DNA of 64,000 bases. It comes from Pseudomonas sp. MM213. Its GTDB lineage: Bacteria > Pseudomonadota > Gammaproteobacteria > Pseudomonadales > Pseudomonadaceae. A program made the position numbers and the translations under genes. The DNA lies in the NCBI RefSeq assembly GCF_020423045.1, contig NZ_CP081943.1:5766001-5830000 (forward strand), in the 5' to 3' direction. Position 1 is the first letter of the stretch; every line of letters starts with the position of its first letter. Below are positions 34,978-44,793 of this stretch, in pieces. The notes below the pieces were generated by a model that was not told where the DNA came from, did no database searches, and saw only the letters and a list, made by a program, of their open reading frames with translations.

Positions 34978-36846
34978 ATGCTGAACAAATACCCTCTGTG
35001 GAAATACATTCTGATCCTGGCGGTGCTGGCGATCGGTCTGATTTATTCCGCTCCCAATCTATATCCTGATGACCCGGCCATTCAGGTCAGCGGTGCAAGC
35101 ACTGCGCTGCAGGTCAATCAGGCTGATCTGGATCGAGTGAGCGCTGCGCTCAAGGAATCCGGGATCAACGTCAAGGCGGCCACGCTGGCGACCAACGGCA
35201 AGGGCGGTCTGATTCGTCTGGTCAAGGCTGAAGACCAGTTGCCTGCCAAGGACGTCGTGCGCAAGGCGTTGGGTGATGACTACGTCGTTGCTCTGAACCT
35301 GGCACAAACCACCCCGCAATGGCTGCGCAGCCTGGCCGCGCACCCGATGAAGCTGGGTCTGGACTTGTCCGGTGGTGTGCACTTCCTGCTCGAAGTGGAC
35401 ATGGACAAAGCCCTCGACGCACGCTTGAAAGTGTACGAAGGCGATGTAAAGAGCCTGTTGCGTAAAGAGAAACTGCGCTATCGCAGCCTGCCGCAACTGG
35501 GCGGTGCCATTCAGCTGGGCTTCTCTGATGAAGCTTCCCGCGAACAGGCCCGTGCACTGATCCGCAAGAACTTCAACGATTTCGACATTGTTCCGGCAGA
35601 CCTCAATGGTCAGGCGGTGCTGCGTCTGGCGATGACCCCGGCCAAGCTGGCGGAAATCCGCGAATACTCCATCAAGCAGAACTTGACCACGGTACGTAAC
35701 CGCGTCAACGAGCTGGGTGTTGCCGAACCGATCGTTCAGCGTCAGGGCGCCAACCGCATCGTGGTTGAGCTGCCGGGCGTACAAGACACCGCAGAAGCCA
35801 AGCGTATCCTCGGCAAGACGGCCAACCTTGAGTTCCGTCTGGCGGCTGAGCCTGGCGCTTCGAAAGCCACTTCCGAATCCTTTGAGTTCCGTGAAGGCAA
35901 TCGTCCTCCTGCGCTGATCGAGCGTGGCCTGATCATCACCGGTGACCAGGTAACTGACGCCAAGGCTGGCTTCGGCGAGCACGGCACGCCAGAAGTGAAC
36001 ATCCGTCTGGATGGCCACGGTGGCGAGCTGATGAGCCGTGCGACCCGTTCGAACGTCGGTCGCAGCATGGCGGTGATCTTCATCGAGCAGCGTCCGGTTA
36101 CCACTTACACCAAGCAAGTGGTTGATGGCGTCGAAAAAGACGTGGCGGTGCAGTCGTTCAAGGAAGAGAAGAAGATCATCAGCCTGGCGACCATTCAGTC
36201 GCCGCTGGGTGCTCAGTTCCGTATCACCGGCCTGAACGGCCAGGGCGAATCGTCCGAACTGGCGCTGCTGTTGCGTGCCGGTGGTCTGGCGGCGCCGATG
36301 TACTTCGCTGAAGAACGCACCATTGGCCCGAGCCTGGGTGCGGACAACATCACCAAAGGTATCGATGCATCGCTGTGGGGCATGCTGTTTGTCTCGCTGT
36401 TCATCATCGCCATCTATCGCTTCTTCGGCATCATCGCCACCGTTGCGCTGGGTGTGAACATGGTGCTGCTGCTGGCCCTGATGTCGCTGCTGGGTGCAAC
36501 GCTGACCCTGCCGGGTATCGCCGGTATCGTATTGACCATGGGTATGGCGGTCGACGCCAACGTACTGATCTTTTCGCGGATTCGTGAAGAGATCGCGGCG
36601 GGCATGACCGTACAACGGGCAATCAACGAAGGTTTCGGTCGCGCATTCACGGCGATTCTCGACGCCAACCTGACCACCTTGCTGGTGGGCGGGATCCTGT
36701 TTGCCATGGGTACAGGTCCGGTCAAAGGCTTCGCAGTGACCATGTCCCTCGGGGTTTTGACTTCGATGTTCACGGCCATCATGGTCACCCGCGCGATGGT
36801 CAACTTGATCTTCGGCGGTCGTGACTTCAAGAAGTTGTGGATTTAA
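34978..36846 (+). CDS. secD: Protein translocase subunit SecD
   Basis: 622 residues; RND-like motor that uses the proton gradient to pull secreted proteins from SecYEG. TM1 ~7-25, a large periplasmic P1 region with the GLDLSGGVHFLLEVDM motif, then the five-helix bundle from ~455 (SLGADNITKGIDASLWGMLF, GIVLTMGMAVDANVLIFSRI). I prefer ATG 34978 over the GTG just before it. It continues into secF with 9 bp between. Confidence 0.96.
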   Translation: MLNKYPLWKYILILAVLAIGLIYSAPNLYPDDPAIQVSGASTALQVNQADLDRVSAALKESGINVKAATLATNGKGGLIRLVKAEDQLPAKDVVRKALGDDYVVALNLAQTTPQWLRSLAAHPMKLGLDLSGGVHFLLEVDMDKALDARLKVYEGDVKSLLRKEKLRYRSLPQLGGAIQLGFSDEASREQARALIRKNFNDFDIVPADLNGQAVLRLAMTPAKLAEIREYSIKQNLTTVRNRVNELGVAEPIVQRQGANRIVVELPGVQDTAEAKRILGKTANLEFRLAAEPGASKATSESFEFREGNRPPALIERGLIITGDQVTDAKAGFGEHGTPEVNIRLDGHGGELMSRATRSNVGRSMAVIFIEQRPVTTYTKQVVDGVEKDVAVQSFKEEKKIISLATIQSPLGAQFRITGLNGQGESSELALLLRAGGLAAPMYFAEERTIGPSLGADNITKGIDASLWGMLFVSLFIIAIYRFFGIIATVALGVNMVLLLALMSLLGATLTLPGIAGIVLTMGMAVDANVLIFSRIREEIAAGMTVQRAINEGFGRAFTAILDANLTTLLVGGILFAMGTGPVKGFAVTMSLGVLTSMFTAIMVTRAMVNLIFGGRDFKKLWI

Positions 36847-36855
36847 GGGGCTGCC

Positions 36856-37770
36856 ATGTTACGTACAATCAACTTCATGGGCGTTCGCAACTTCGCGTTC
36901 GGCGTCACATTGTTCCTTACTGCGCTGGCCATTTTCAGTGTCTTCCACAAGGGCATGAACTGGGGGCTGGACTTCACCGGCGGTACGCTCATCGAGCTGA
37001 CCTACGAGCGTCCGGCCGACGTCACCAAGGTGCGTGAGCAGCTGGTTTCGTCCGGTTATCACGAAGCCATCGTGCAGAACTTCGGCGCGACCACCGATCT
37101 GCTGGTGCGCATGCCTGGCGAAGACCCGCAGTTGGGTCACCAGGTGGCAGCGGCGTTGCAGAAGGTCGGCGGCGATAACCCGGCGACGGTCAAGCGCGTC
37201 GAGTTCGTCGGCCCGCAGGTGGGTGAAGAGCTGCGCGACCAGGGCGGCCTCGGCATGCTGATGGCGCTGGGCGGCATCCTGATCTACCTGGCGTTCCGCT
37301 TTCAGTGGAAATTCGCCGTCGGTGCGATCGTTTCCTTGATTCACGACGTGATCGTGACCATCGGTATCCTGTCGTTCTTTCAGATCACCTTCGACCTGAC
37401 GGTGCTGGCGGCGGTACTGGCGATTATCGGTTACTCGCTCAACGACACCATCGTGGTATTCGACCGGGTTCGTGAGAACTTCCGCGTACTGCGCAAGGCC
37501 AGCCTGATCGAGAACATCAATATCTCGACCACGCAAACCCTGCTGCGGACCATCGCGACGTCGGTTTCCACCTTGTTGGCGATTGCGGCACTGCTGTTCT
37601 TCGGTGGTGACAACCTCTACGGCTTCTCCCTGGCACTGCTGGTGGGTGTTCTGGCCGGTACTTATTCGTCGATCTACATCGCCAACGTGGTGTTGATCTG
37701 GCTGAACCTGAGTTCCGAAGACCTGATCCCGACGGTGAATACCGAGAAGGAAGTCGACGACCGTCCTTGA
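36856..37770 (+). CDS. secF: Protein translocase subunit SecF
   Basis: 304 residues, six helices. Hallmarks: GLDFTGGTLIELTYE near the first periplasmic segment and LAIIGYSLNDTIVVFDRVRE in TM4, with an NISTTQTLLRTIATS cytoplasmic loop. It forms a complex with SecD and YajC. A strong terminator follows at 37811. Confidence 0.96.
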   Translation: MLRTINFMGVRNFAFGVTLFLTALAIFSVFHKGMNWGLDFTGGTLIELTYERPADVTKVREQLVSSGYHEAIVQNFGATTDLLVRMPGEDPQLGHQVAAALQKVGGDNPATVKRVEFVGPQVGEELRDQGGLGMLMALGGILIYLAFRFQWKFAVGAIVSLIHDVIVTIGILSFFQITFDLTVLAAVLAIIGYSLNDTIVVFDRVRENFRVLRKASLIENINISTTQTLLRTIATSVSTLLAIAALLFFGGDNLYGFSLALLVGVLAGTYSSIYIANVVLIWLNLSSEDLIPTVNTEKEVDDRP

Positions 37771-37810
37771 GGACTCTCTAGTCCAGAGCAGTTCCCCAGG
37801 GATGTAGTCC

Positions 37811-37843
37811 AAAAAGGCGCGAGTTGAACTCGCGCCTTTTTTT
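37811..37843 (+). terminator. Terminator of the queA-secF operon
   Basis: AAAAAGGCGCGAGTT/AACTCGCGCC stem followed by seven T; very stable and could also work on the other strand. Confidence 0.92.
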
Positions 37844-37902
37844 ATGCTCCAAGGCTGGGAGAAGCACGGGTTTATCCCGCATGTGATGGTCAGGAGGTTC
37901 AT

Positions 37903-38454
37903 GTGAACAAGTCGATGCTGGTTGGTGCTGTACTGGGTGCTGTCGGTGTGACTGCCGGGGGTGCTGTGGCCACCTACAGCCTGGTAAAAAATAACGGCCC
38001 CGAGTATGCGCAAGTGCTCGCCGTTGAGCCGGTCAAGACGCAAATCAAGACTCCACGTGAAGTGTGCAAGGATGTAGCGGTCACCCGGCAAGCGCCGGTG
38101 AAAGATCAACACCAGATTGCCGGTACGGTGGTGGGTGCGCTGGCAGGTGGTCTGCTGGGTAACCAGATCGGCGGCGGCACCGGCAAGAAAATTGCCACGG
38201 TTGCGGGCGCGGTCGGTGGTGGTTACGCCGGCAACAAGGTTCAGGAGGGCATGCAGGAGCGTGACACCTACACCACGACGCAAACCCGCTGTAACACGGT
38301 GAATGACATCAGCGACAAGGTTGTGGGTTACGACGTTCGTTATTCGCTGGACGGCAAGGAAGGCAAGGTGCGGATGGATCGTGATCCGGGTAACCAGATT
38401 CCGGTGGATAAGGAAGGCAAGTTGATCCTGACGCAGAATGAACAGGCGCATTGA
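37903..38454 (+). CDS. Glycine-zipper 2TM-domain protein (SlyB-like), 183 aa
   Basis: GTG start with AGGAGG 5 nt upstream. The N-terminal hydrophobic stretch (MLVGAVLGAVGVTAGGAVAT) is glycine-rich; a second glycine-zipper block lies at ~72-112 (IAGTVVGALAGGLLGNQIGG, KKIATVAGAVGGGYAGNKVQ). A C-terminal domain follows with two cysteines (C56, C130). It probably sits in the cell envelope. Similar proteins occupy this place between secF and suhB in other Pseudomonas. The exact role is unknown. Confidence 0.85.
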   Translation: MNKSMLVGAVLGAVGVTAGGAVATYSLVKNNGPEYAQVLAVEPVKTQIKTPREVCKDVAVTRQAPVKDQHQIAGTVVGALAGGLLGNQIGGGTGKKIATVAGAVGGGYAGNKVQEGMQERDTYTTTQTRCNTVNDISDKVVGYDVRYSLDGKEGKVRMDRDPGNQIPVDKEGKLILTQNEQAH

Positions 38455-38481
38455 TGAGCTGATTGTCAGCCGCTGAAAAAG

Positions 38482-38507
38482 AAGCACCCTTCGGGGTGCT
38501 TTTTTTG
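38482..38507 (+). terminator. Terminator of the glycine-zipper gene
   Basis: AAGCACCC-TTCG-GGGTGCTT hairpin with a UUCG tetraloop and a T run. Confidence 0.92.
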
Positions 38508-38525
38508 TACCCAAAATTCACGCAT

Positions 38526-38625
38526 CCCCCTGTAGGAGCCGGCTTGCTGGCGATAGCGGTCGGTCATTCAACATTGATGTCGACTGTTGCACCGCTATCG
38601 CCAGCAAGCCGGCTCCTACAGGGGG
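38526..38625. repeat. REP pair (inverted), extended stem
   Basis: Inverted TGTAGGAGCCGGCTTGCTGG copies with stems extended by CCCC/GGGG and GCGATAGCGGT, lying between the convergent terminators of the glycine-zipper gene and suhB. The spacer contains ATTGATGTCGACTG. Confidence 0.92.
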
Positions 38626-38655
38626 TGGTGTTGTCAGGGGCAAATTCCAGGCATA

Positions 38656-38680
38656 AAAAAAGCACCCCGCAGGGTGCTTT
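38656..38680 (-). terminator. Terminator of suhB
   Basis: AGCACCC/GGGTGCT hairpin; on the minus strand it ends in seven T. Confidence 0.9.
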
Positions 38681-38696
38681 TTCTGTCGCTGGCAGC

Positions 38697-39515
38697 TTAG
38701 CGCTTCAGCGAGGCCGGCAGGTGCGGCTGGATCGCCGTCAGCACTGCCTTGAAGCACTTGGTGTTACCGGCAACGATGTGGCCTTTCTCAAGGAAATCGT
38801 GACCGCCGGTGAAGTCGCTCACCAAGCCGCCAGCTTCCTGGATCAGCAGGGCGCCTGCAGCCATGTCCCACTCGGACAGGCCCGACTCCCAGAAAGCGTC
38901 GAAACGGCCGGCAGCCACGTAGGCCAGGTCCAGGCTCGCCGAGCCAGCGCGGCGGATGCCGGCGGTCTGGCCAACCAGGGCGCGGAACATGCCCAGGTAG
39001 TTGTCGAGGTTGTCCATCTGGTCGTCACGGAACGGGAAGCCGGTACCCAGCAGGGCGCCGTCCAGGCTGGTGCGGCCGCTGACGCGCAGGCGACGACCGT
39101 TCAGTTGAGCGCCGCGACCACGGCTGGCGGTGAATTCTTCCTGGCGAACCGGGTCCAGAACAACAGCGTGTTCCAGGCGACCGCGGTATTTGCAGGCGAT
39201 GCTGACAGCGAAGTGAGGAATGCCGCGCAGGAAGTTGGTGGTGCCGTCCAGCGGATCGATGATCCACAGGTATTCTTCGCCTTCGATCCCGGTGCCGGCG
39301 TGCATGCCGGTTTCTTCACCCATGATCGAGTGGTTCGGGTAAGCCTTGCGCAGCGCGTCGATGATTTTCTGTTCAGCGGCGCGATCCACCTCGGATACGT
39401 AATCCTTGGCGTCTTTTTCGTCGACCTTGATGGTATCCAGGCGCTCGATGGAGCGGAAGATCAATTCACTGGCGCTGCGGGCGGCGCGCAGCGCGATATT
39501 CAGCATGGGCTGCAT
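38697..39515 (-). CDS. suhB: Inositol-1-monophosphatase family protein SuhB
   Basis: 272 residues. Metal-binding signature E67-E68 (IMGEETGM) and D87-P-L-D90-G-T-T (LWIIDPLDGTTNF), and a C-terminal WDMAAGALLIQEAGG motif. Hydrolyses inositol monophosphate, and in enterobacteria also helps rRNA antitermination; in P. aeruginosa it influences virulence gene regulation. It is transcribed alone, divergent from trmJ across the fold-back element. Confidence 0.95.
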   Translation of the reverse strand: MQPMLNIALRAARSASELIFRSIERLDTIKVDEKDAKDYVSEVDRAAEQKIIDALRKAYPNHSIMGEETGMHAGTGIEGEEYLWIIDPLDGTTNFLRGIPHFAVSIACKYRGRLEHAVVLDPVRQEEFTASRGRGAQLNGRRLRVSGRTSLDGALLGTGFPFRDDQMDNLDNYLGMFRALVGQTAGIRRAGSASLDLAYVAAGRFDAFWESGLSEWDMAAGALLIQEAGGLVSDFTGGHDFLEKGHIVAGNTKCFKAVLTAIQPHLPASLKR

Positions 39516-39821
39516 GGATGTGTCACCTAAGGTTGTTAAAGAAAGCCGGGCATTCTATCAGAAAGTTTCTACAGGAGAAGGTCAGTGTTCGCTTTCATAG
39601 CTGAACGGTGTGCCCCCGCCTCAGAAATACGGTCACTTTTGACGAGTGATCAATGTTGGCAGGCAAGGCGCCGCGCCGACTCATAGCGCGCTATGGGGAG
39701 AAGCGGCAACGCAGCATGCCGACATTGAGCGCCGTCAAAAGTGAATCGTTATTTTTGAGGCGGGGCACCCTGTTGAGCTGTAAGATTCTGCTCCCCATTA
39801 AAGTGTTCGAGAGCGCCTCCC
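39516..39821. other. suhB-trmJ intergenic region
   Basis: 306 bp with no gene. It carries the divergent promoters and, over half its length, a fold-back element (39607-39770, separate entry). Confidence 0.7.
39607..39770. repeat. 164-bp fold-back element with nested inverted repeats
   Basis: The outer arms (39607-39644 and 39733-39770) are ~38-bp imperfect inverted repeats sharing TGCCCC(C)GCCTCA and TCACTTTTGACG. Inside lies CAATGTTGGCA (39651-39661) against TGCCGACATTG (39717-39727), and in the centre a perfect 14-bp palindrome CATAGCGCGCTATG (39682-39695). The whole element can fold into one long hairpin. It is not a REP. It could be a MITE-like repeat or a structured RNA gene. Confidence 0.8.
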
Positions 39822-40592
39822 TTGCTGCATAACATTCGTGTCGTCCTGGTCAATACCAGCCACCCCGGCAATATCGGCGGGGCTGCGCGTGCCATGAAGA
39901 ACATGGGCCTGTCGCGGCTGGTGCTGGTCGAACCACGGTTGTTCCCGCACCACGAAGCCGATGCCCGCGCATCCGGCGCCGGGGACATCCTTGAAAACGC
40001 GCAAGTCGTCGCCACTTTGGAAGATGCCTTGGTCGGCTGCAATCTGGTGCTCGGCACCAGCGCCCGTGACCGGCGTATTCCCTGGCCGCTGCTCGATCCC
40101 CGCGAATGCGGGACGAAAGTGGTCGAGGAGGCCGGGCAGGGCGCCGAAATCGCCTTGGTATTTGGTCGTGAAGATTCCGGCCTGACCAATGAAGAGCTGC
40201 AGCGATGTCATTATCACGTGCACATCCCATCAGACCCTGAGTTCAGTTCGCTGAACCTTGGGGCGGCGGTGCAGGTGTTGAGCTATGAAGTGCGCATGTC
40301 CTGGCTGGCGGCCCAAGGCCAGCCGAGCAAGGTCGAGAAGGAAGAAGTGGCATCGGTCAAAAGCGCTGAGCTGGCGACCATGGATGAGCTGGAGCGGTTC
40401 TATGAGCACCTGGAGCAAACCCTGGTGGCCATCGAATTCCTCGATCCTGAAAAGCCACGGCACTTGATGGCGCGCCTGCGTCGGTTGTACGGACGAAGCT
40501 CGGTCAGCCGGGCGGAAATGAATATATTGCGTGGCATCCTCACGGAAACCCAGAAAGCGGCCCGTGGTGAGCTTCTAAAGCGGAAGGATTAA
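39822..40592 (+). CDS. trmJ: tRNA (cytidine/uridine-2'-O-) methyltransferase TrmJ
   Basis: 256 residues, SPOUT family; methylates the ribose at position 32 of tRNAs. Motifs: [56 protein letters not shown] (knot region). It starts at a rare TTG at 39822, since no ATG or GTG is available before the conserved N-terminus. It overlaps or abuts cysE. Confidence 0.94.
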   Translation: MLHNIRVVLVNTSHPGNIGGAARAMKNMGLSRLVLVEPRLFPHHEADARASGAGDILENAQVVATLEDALVGCNLVLGTSARDRRIPWPLLDPRECGTKVVEEAGQGAEIALVFGREDSGLTNEELQRCHYHVHIPSDPEFSSLNLGAAVQVLSYEVRMSWLAAQGQPSKVEKEEVASVKSAELATMDELERFYEHLEQTLVAIEFLDPEKPRHLMARLRRLYGRSSVSRAEMNILRGILTETQKAARGELLKRKD

Positions 40593-40594
40593 TG

Positions 40595-41371
40595 ATGTTC
40601 GAGCGTTTGCGTGAAGATATCCAGAGTGTTTTCCATCGTGACCCGGCGGCGCGTAACGCTTTTGAAGTCCTGACTTGCTACCCGGGCATGCACGCCATCT
40701 GGATCCACCGGTTGTCGGCAGCCTTGTGGCGCGCCGAGCTGAAATGGCTGGCGCGGCTGGTGTCGAACTTCGGTCGCTGGTTGACCGGGATCGAGATCCA
40801 TCCGGGCGCCAAGGTCGGTCGTCGGTTCTTCATTGACCATGGCATGGGTATTGTCATCGGTGAAACCGCTGAAATTGGCAACGACGTCACCCTTTATCAG
40901 GGTGTGACGCTGGGCGGCACCAGCTGGAATAAAGGCAAGCGTCACCCGACACTGGAAGACGGTGTGGTGGTGGGGGCTGGTGCCAAGGTGCTCGGCCCGT
41001 TCACTGTGGGTGCCGGCGCCAAGGTCGGTTCCAATGCCGTGGTGACCAAGGCTGTGCCTCCTGGTGCAACAGTGGTCGGCATTCCAGGGCGGATCATCGT
41101 CAAATCCGATGAAGAGCAGGACGCCAAGCGCAAGGCCATGGCCGAGAAGATCGGTTTCGATGCCTACGGTGTTGGCGAAGACATGCCGGACCCGGTGGCG
41201 CGTGCCATTAACCAATTGCTCGATCACCTGCAGGCTGTTGATGGTCGTCTGGAGGGGATGTGCGGGGCGTTGAAGGATCTGGGCAGTAATTACTGTGCGA
41301 AAGATCTGCCTGAGCTGCGCGAAGAAGACTTTGCGTGTGTGAAGGACAAGGATCAGAGCCAGGCCAGCTAG
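40595..41371 (+). CDS. cysE: Serine O-acetyltransferase
   Basis: Makes O-acetylserine for cysteine synthesis. 258 residues. The N-terminal helical part carries [20 protein letters not shown]; the left-handed beta-helix has hexapeptide repeats ([40 protein letters not shown]). Two ATGs are in tandem (40592, 40595); the second has the better distance to GGAAGGA. Its place just before iscR matches supply of cysteine for IscS. Confidence 0.94.
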   Translation: MFERLREDIQSVFHRDPAARNAFEVLTCYPGMHAIWIHRLSAALWRAELKWLARLVSNFGRWLTGIEIHPGAKVGRRFFIDHGMGIVIGETAEIGNDVTLYQGVTLGGTSWNKGKRHPTLEDGVVVGAGAKVLGPFTVGAGAKVGSNAVVTKAVPPGATVVGIPGRIIVKSDEEQDAKRKAMAEKIGFDAYGVGEDMPDPVARAINQLLDHLQAVDGRLEGMCGALKDLGSNYCAKDLPELREEDFACVKDKDQSQAS

Positions 41372-41383
41372 ACCGAGTCGACC

Positions 41384-41470
41384 CCTTCGCGGGCAAGCCT
41401 CGCTCCTACAAGGGTTTCGTTAATCCTGTAGGAGCGAGCGGGCGGCGATCCGACTTGCCCGCGAAGAACG
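41384..41470. repeat. REP pair
   Basis: CTTCGCGGGCAAGCCTCGCT...CTACA (minus orientation) and TGTAGGAGCGAGCGGGCGGC plus GCCCGCGAAG (plus orientation), separated by ~15 bp, after cysE. Confidence 0.85.
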
Positions 41471-41536
41471 ATAACGCGCAATTGCTGGCTGTAACCGCCC
41501 AGCCTTTGTTATGATGCGGCCGCTCTTTTGCGGGTA

Positions 41537-41593
41537 AACCTGACTAAAGTACTAGGTCTTATAGTTGACTTAAATACTCGGGAATTGCATACT
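41537..41593 (+). promoter_or_regulatory. iscR promoter with tandem type-1 IscR boxes
   Basis: The box at 41561-41585 (ATAGTTGACT-TAAAT-ACTCGGGAAT) matches the type 1 [Fe-S]-IscR consensus closely and covers the -35 TTGACT (41565-41570); the -10 is CATACT (41588-41593), 17 bp away. A second, weaker box (AAACCTGACTAAAGTACTAG, ~41536-41560) lies directly upstream. Autorepression by holo-IscR is expected. Confidence 0.8.
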
Positions 41594-41624
41594 CGCCCCA
41601 TTCCGAACTCCGTGGTAATTGTCC

Positions 41625-42116
41625 ATGCGACTGACTACAAAAGGCCGATACGCCGTGACCGCCATGCTTGATCTGGCGTTGCATGCGCAGCACGGGCCCG
41701 TGTCCCTGGCCGATATCTCCGAGCGCCAAGGCATCTCCCTGTCCTACCTCGAACAGCTTTTCGCCAAATTGCGCCGCAGCAATCTGGTGTCCAGCGTCCG
41801 TGGTCCGGGCGGCGGTTACCAGCTGTCCCGCGACATGCAGGGCATCCAGGTCGCCCAGGTGATCGATGCGGTAAACGAATCGGTCGATGCCACCAAGTGC
41901 CAGGGGCAGGGCGATTGCCATCAAGGCGACACCTGTCTGACCCACCACCTGTGGTGCGACCTGAGCCTGCAGATCCACGAATTTCTGAGCGGTATCAGCT
42001 TGGCTGATCTTGTTACTCGCCGTGAGGTACAAGAAGTAGCCCAGCGTCAGGACCAGCGTCGTTGCAACAGCAAGACGCCACGCCTGGACAAGATTGAAGC
42101 GTCCGCCGTCGAATGA
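41625..42116 (+). CDS. iscR: Fe-S cluster-responsive regulator IscR
   Basis: 163 residues, Rrf2 family winged helix. The cluster ligands are exactly placed: C92, C98, C104 and H107. With a 2Fe-2S cluster it represses this operon through the boxes upstream. I prefer ATG 41625 over a TTG two codons earlier. Confidence 0.96.
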   Translation: MRLTTKGRYAVTAMLDLALHAQHGPVSLADISERQGISLSYLEQLFAKLRRSNLVSSVRGPGGGYQLSRDMQGIQVAQVIDAVNESVDATKCQGQGDCHQGDTCLTHHLWCDLSLQIHEFLSGISLADLVTRREVQEVAQRQDQRRCNSKTPRLDKIEASAVE

Positions 42117-42166
42117 CAGCCAAAGAGCTAGCGGCACGCCAGCCAGCCTGATTTAGGAGATAGTCC

Positions 42167-43381
42167 ATGAAATTGCCGATTTACCTTGATTACTCTGCGA
42201 CCACCCCGGTTGATCCGCGTGTTGCGCAAAAGATGAGTGAATGCCTGCTGGTCGACGGAAACTTCGGTAACCCGGCGTCCCGTTCCCACGTGTTCGGCTG
42301 GAAAGCTGAAGAGTCCGTCGAAAACGCCCGTCGTCAGGTCGCAGACCTGGTCAACGCCGATCCGCGTGAAATCGTCTGGACCTCCGGTGCCACCGAGTCC
42401 GACAACCTGGCAATCAAGGGTGCGGCGCATTTCTATGCGACCAAGGGCAAACACCTGATCACCACCAAGATTGAGCACAAGGCTGTCCTCGACACCATGC
42501 GCCAACTGGAGCGTGAAGGCTTCGAAGTAACCTACATCGAGCCTCGCACTGACGGTCTGGTTACGCCGGAAATGATCGAAGCTGAACTGCGTGACGACAC
42601 CATCCTGGTTTCGGTCATGCACGTGAACAACGAAATCGGCACCATCAACGACATCGCAGCCATCGGCGAACTGACCCGCTCCAAAGGGATCCTGTTCCAC
42701 GTCGACGCCGCTCAGTCCACCGGCAAGGTCGAGATCGACCTGCAGAAGCTGAAAGTCGACATGATGTCGTTCTCCGCCCACAAAACCTACGGCCCTAAAG
42801 GCATCGGCGCGCTGTACGTCAGCCGCAAGCCGCGTGTGCGCATCGAAGCGACCATGCACGGCGGCGGTCACGAGCGCGGCATGCGTTCCGGCACCCTGGC
42901 GACCCACCAGATCGTCGGCATGGGTGAAGCTTTCCGCGTAGCCAAGGAAGACATGGCTGCCGAGAACGTGCGCATCAAAGCCTTGAGCGACCGTTTCTTC
43001 AAACAGGTCGAAGACCTGGAAGAGCTGTACGTCAACGGCAGCATGACCGCCCGCGTTCCGCACAACCTGAACCTGAGCTTCAACTACGTTGAAGGCGAGT
43101 CGCTGATCATGGCGCTCAAGGATCTGGCGGTTTCGTCCGGTTCGGCTTGCACCTCGGCTTCGCTGGAGCCTTCGTACGTACTGCGCGCCCTGGGCCGCAA
43201 CGACGAACTGGCGCACAGCTCGATCCGTTTCACCTTCGGCCGTTTCACCACCGAAGAAGAAATCGACTACGCCGCGCAGAAAGTCTGCGAGGCCGTTACC
43301 AAGCTGCGCGCTCTGTCGCCGCTGTGGGACATGTACAAAGACGGTGTCGACATTTCGAAAATCGAGTGGGCGGCACACTGA
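42167..43381 (+). CDS. iscS: Cysteine desulfurase IscS
   Basis: PLP enzyme that supplies sulfur for Fe-S clusters and thio-modified tRNA. 404 residues, PLP lysine K206 ([12 protein letters not shown]) and catalytic C328 ([14 protein letters not shown]). Second gene of the isc operon. Confidence 0.97.
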   Translation: MKLPIYLDYSATTPVDPRVAQKMSECLLVDGNFGNPASRSHVFGWKAEESVENARRQVADLVNADPREIVWTSGATESDNLAIKGAAHFYATKGKHLITTKIEHKAVLDTMRQLEREGFEVTYIEPRTDGLVTPEMIEAELRDDTILVSVMHVNNEIGTINDIAAIGELTRSKGILFHVDAAQSTGKVEIDLQKLKVDMMSFSAHKTYGPKGIGALYVSRKPRVRIEATMHGGGHERGMRSGTLATHQIVGMGEAFRVAKEDMAAENVRIKALSDRFFKQVEDLEELYVNGSMTARVPHNLNLSFNYVEGESLIMALKDLAVSSGSACTSASLEPSYVLRALGRNDELAHSSIRFTFGRFTTEEEIDYAAQKVCEAVTKLRALSPLWDMYKDGVDISKIEWAAH

Positions 43382-43467
43382 TTTCAAGTCGCCGCAAACC
43401 AGGCCCTGTAAACTTAAGGTAGGCAGGGCTTCAAGAGCGACTCTCTGATGAGTGAGGATTAAGAATC

Positions 43468-43854
43468 ATGGCTTACAGCGAAAAGGTCATCGACCACTAC
43501 GAAAACCCGCGTAACGTCGGCAAGATGGACGCGGAAGACCCGGATGTCGGCACCGGCATGGTCGGCGCTCCGGCGTGCGGCGACGTGATGCGTCTGCAAA
43601 TCAAGGTCAACGAGCAAGGCATCATCGAAGACGCCAAGTTCAAGACCTACGGTTGCGGTTCGGCTATCGCCTCCAGCTCCCTGGCGACCGAGTGGATGAA
43701 AGGCAAGACTCTGGATGAAGCAGAGACCATCAAAAACACTCAACTGGCCGAAGAACTGGCTCTGCCGCCGGTGAAAATTCACTGCTCCGTACTCGCTGAA
43801 GACGCTATCAAAGCGGCCGTTCGCGACTACAAGCAGAAGAAAGGCTTGATCTGA
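43468..43854 (+). CDS. iscU: Fe-S cluster scaffold IscU
   Basis: 128 residues; cluster-binding C37, C63 and C106 and the LPPVK motif (99-103) recognised by HscA. Confidence 0.98.
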   Translation: MAYSEKVIDHYENPRNVGKMDAEDPDVGTGMVGAPACGDVMRLQIKVNEQGIIEDAKFKTYGCGSAIASSSLATEWMKGKTLDEAETIKNTQLAEELALPPVKIHCSVLAEDAIKAAVRDYKQKKGLI

Positions 43855-43888
43855 TTTTCAAGATTTTGCGACGAGTAAGGAGTCACCG

Positions 43889-44212
43889 ATGGCTATCAGC
43901 ATGACAGAAGCGGCTGCTCGACACGTGCGACGCTCCCTCGACGGGCGCGGCAAAGGTGAAGGGATTCGTCTGGGTGTTCGCACCACGGGCTGCTCCGGCC
44001 TTGCCTACGTGCTGGAGTTTGTCGACGAGGTGGTTGCCGAGGATCAGGTGTTCGAAAGTCACGGCGAGAAAGTGATCATCGACCCGAAAAGCCTGGCCTA
44101 CCTGGACGGCACCGAGCTCGATTTCGTCAAGGAAGGGTTGAACGAAGGCTTCAAGTTCAACAACCCCAACGTACGCGGTGAATGTGGCTGCGGCGAAAGC
44201 TTCAACATCTGA
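43889..44212 (+). CDS. iscA: Fe-S assembly protein IscA
   Basis: 107 residues; the three conserved cysteines are C35 (TTGCSG) and C99, C101 (ECGCGESF). A-type carrier for cluster transfer. Confidence 0.97.
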   Translation: MAISMTEAAARHVRRSLDGRGKGEGIRLGVRTTGCSGLAYVLEFVDEVVAEDQVFESHGEKVIIDPKSLAYLDGTELDFVKEGLNEGFKFNNPNVRGECGCGESFNI

Positions 44213-44220
44213 GGCTTCTT

Positions 44221-44742
44221 GTGGGTACTCCTTGTCATTTCGCTTTATTTGAGCTGCAACCGAGTTTCAATCTGGACCTCGACCAGCTGGCTACGCGCTA
44301 CCGTGAGTTGGCGCGCAGTGTTCATCCGGACCGTTTTGCGGACGCTTCCGAGCGCGAGCAACGGCTGGCGCTAGAGCAATCCGCGAGCCTCAACGAGGCC
44401 TACCAGACGCTCAAAAGTCCCCCGAAGCGCGCGCGATACCTGCTCGCCCTGAATGGTGGCGAGCTGCCGCTGGAGGTCACGGTGCATGATCCGGAGTTTC
44501 TTCTGCAACAGATGGAGTTGCGCGAAGAGCTCGAAGACCTGCAGGACAGCGCCGACCTGAATGGCGTTGCCGTCTTCAAGCGTCGTTTGAAAGTTGCTCA
44601 GGAAAAACTGAACGACAGTTTCGCAGCCTGTTGGAATGATGCAGCGCAACGTGAACAGGCCGAACGCCTGATGCGGCGCATGCAGTTCCTCGACAAGCTC
44701 ACCTACGAAGTGCGCCAGTTAGAAGAGCGCCTCGACGATTAA
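44221..44742 (+). CDS. hscB: Co-chaperone HscB
   Basis: 173 residues from the GTG at 44221, with GAGG 6 nt upstream (8 bp after the iscA stop). J-domain HPD at 35-37 (SVHPDRFAD), then a C-terminal helical domain that binds IscU. Delivers IscU to HscA. Confidence 0.95.
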   Translation: MGTPCHFALFELQPSFNLDLDQLATRYRELARSVHPDRFADASEREQRLALEQSASLNEAYQTLKSPPKRARYLLALNGGELPLEVTVHDPEFLLQQMELREELEDLQDSADLNGVAVFKRRLKVAQEKLNDSFAACWNDAAQREQAERLMRRMQFLDKLTYEVRQLEERLDD

Positions 44743-44793
44743 CCCAGTGCCGCTCCGGTCGCACGCCTGATATACAGATAAGTCCTGATCACG

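Noticed and set aside
35059..36615. A 518-codon minus-strand frame opposite secD
   Set aside because: Gln/His/Arg-rich shadow without domain signals; secD is certain.
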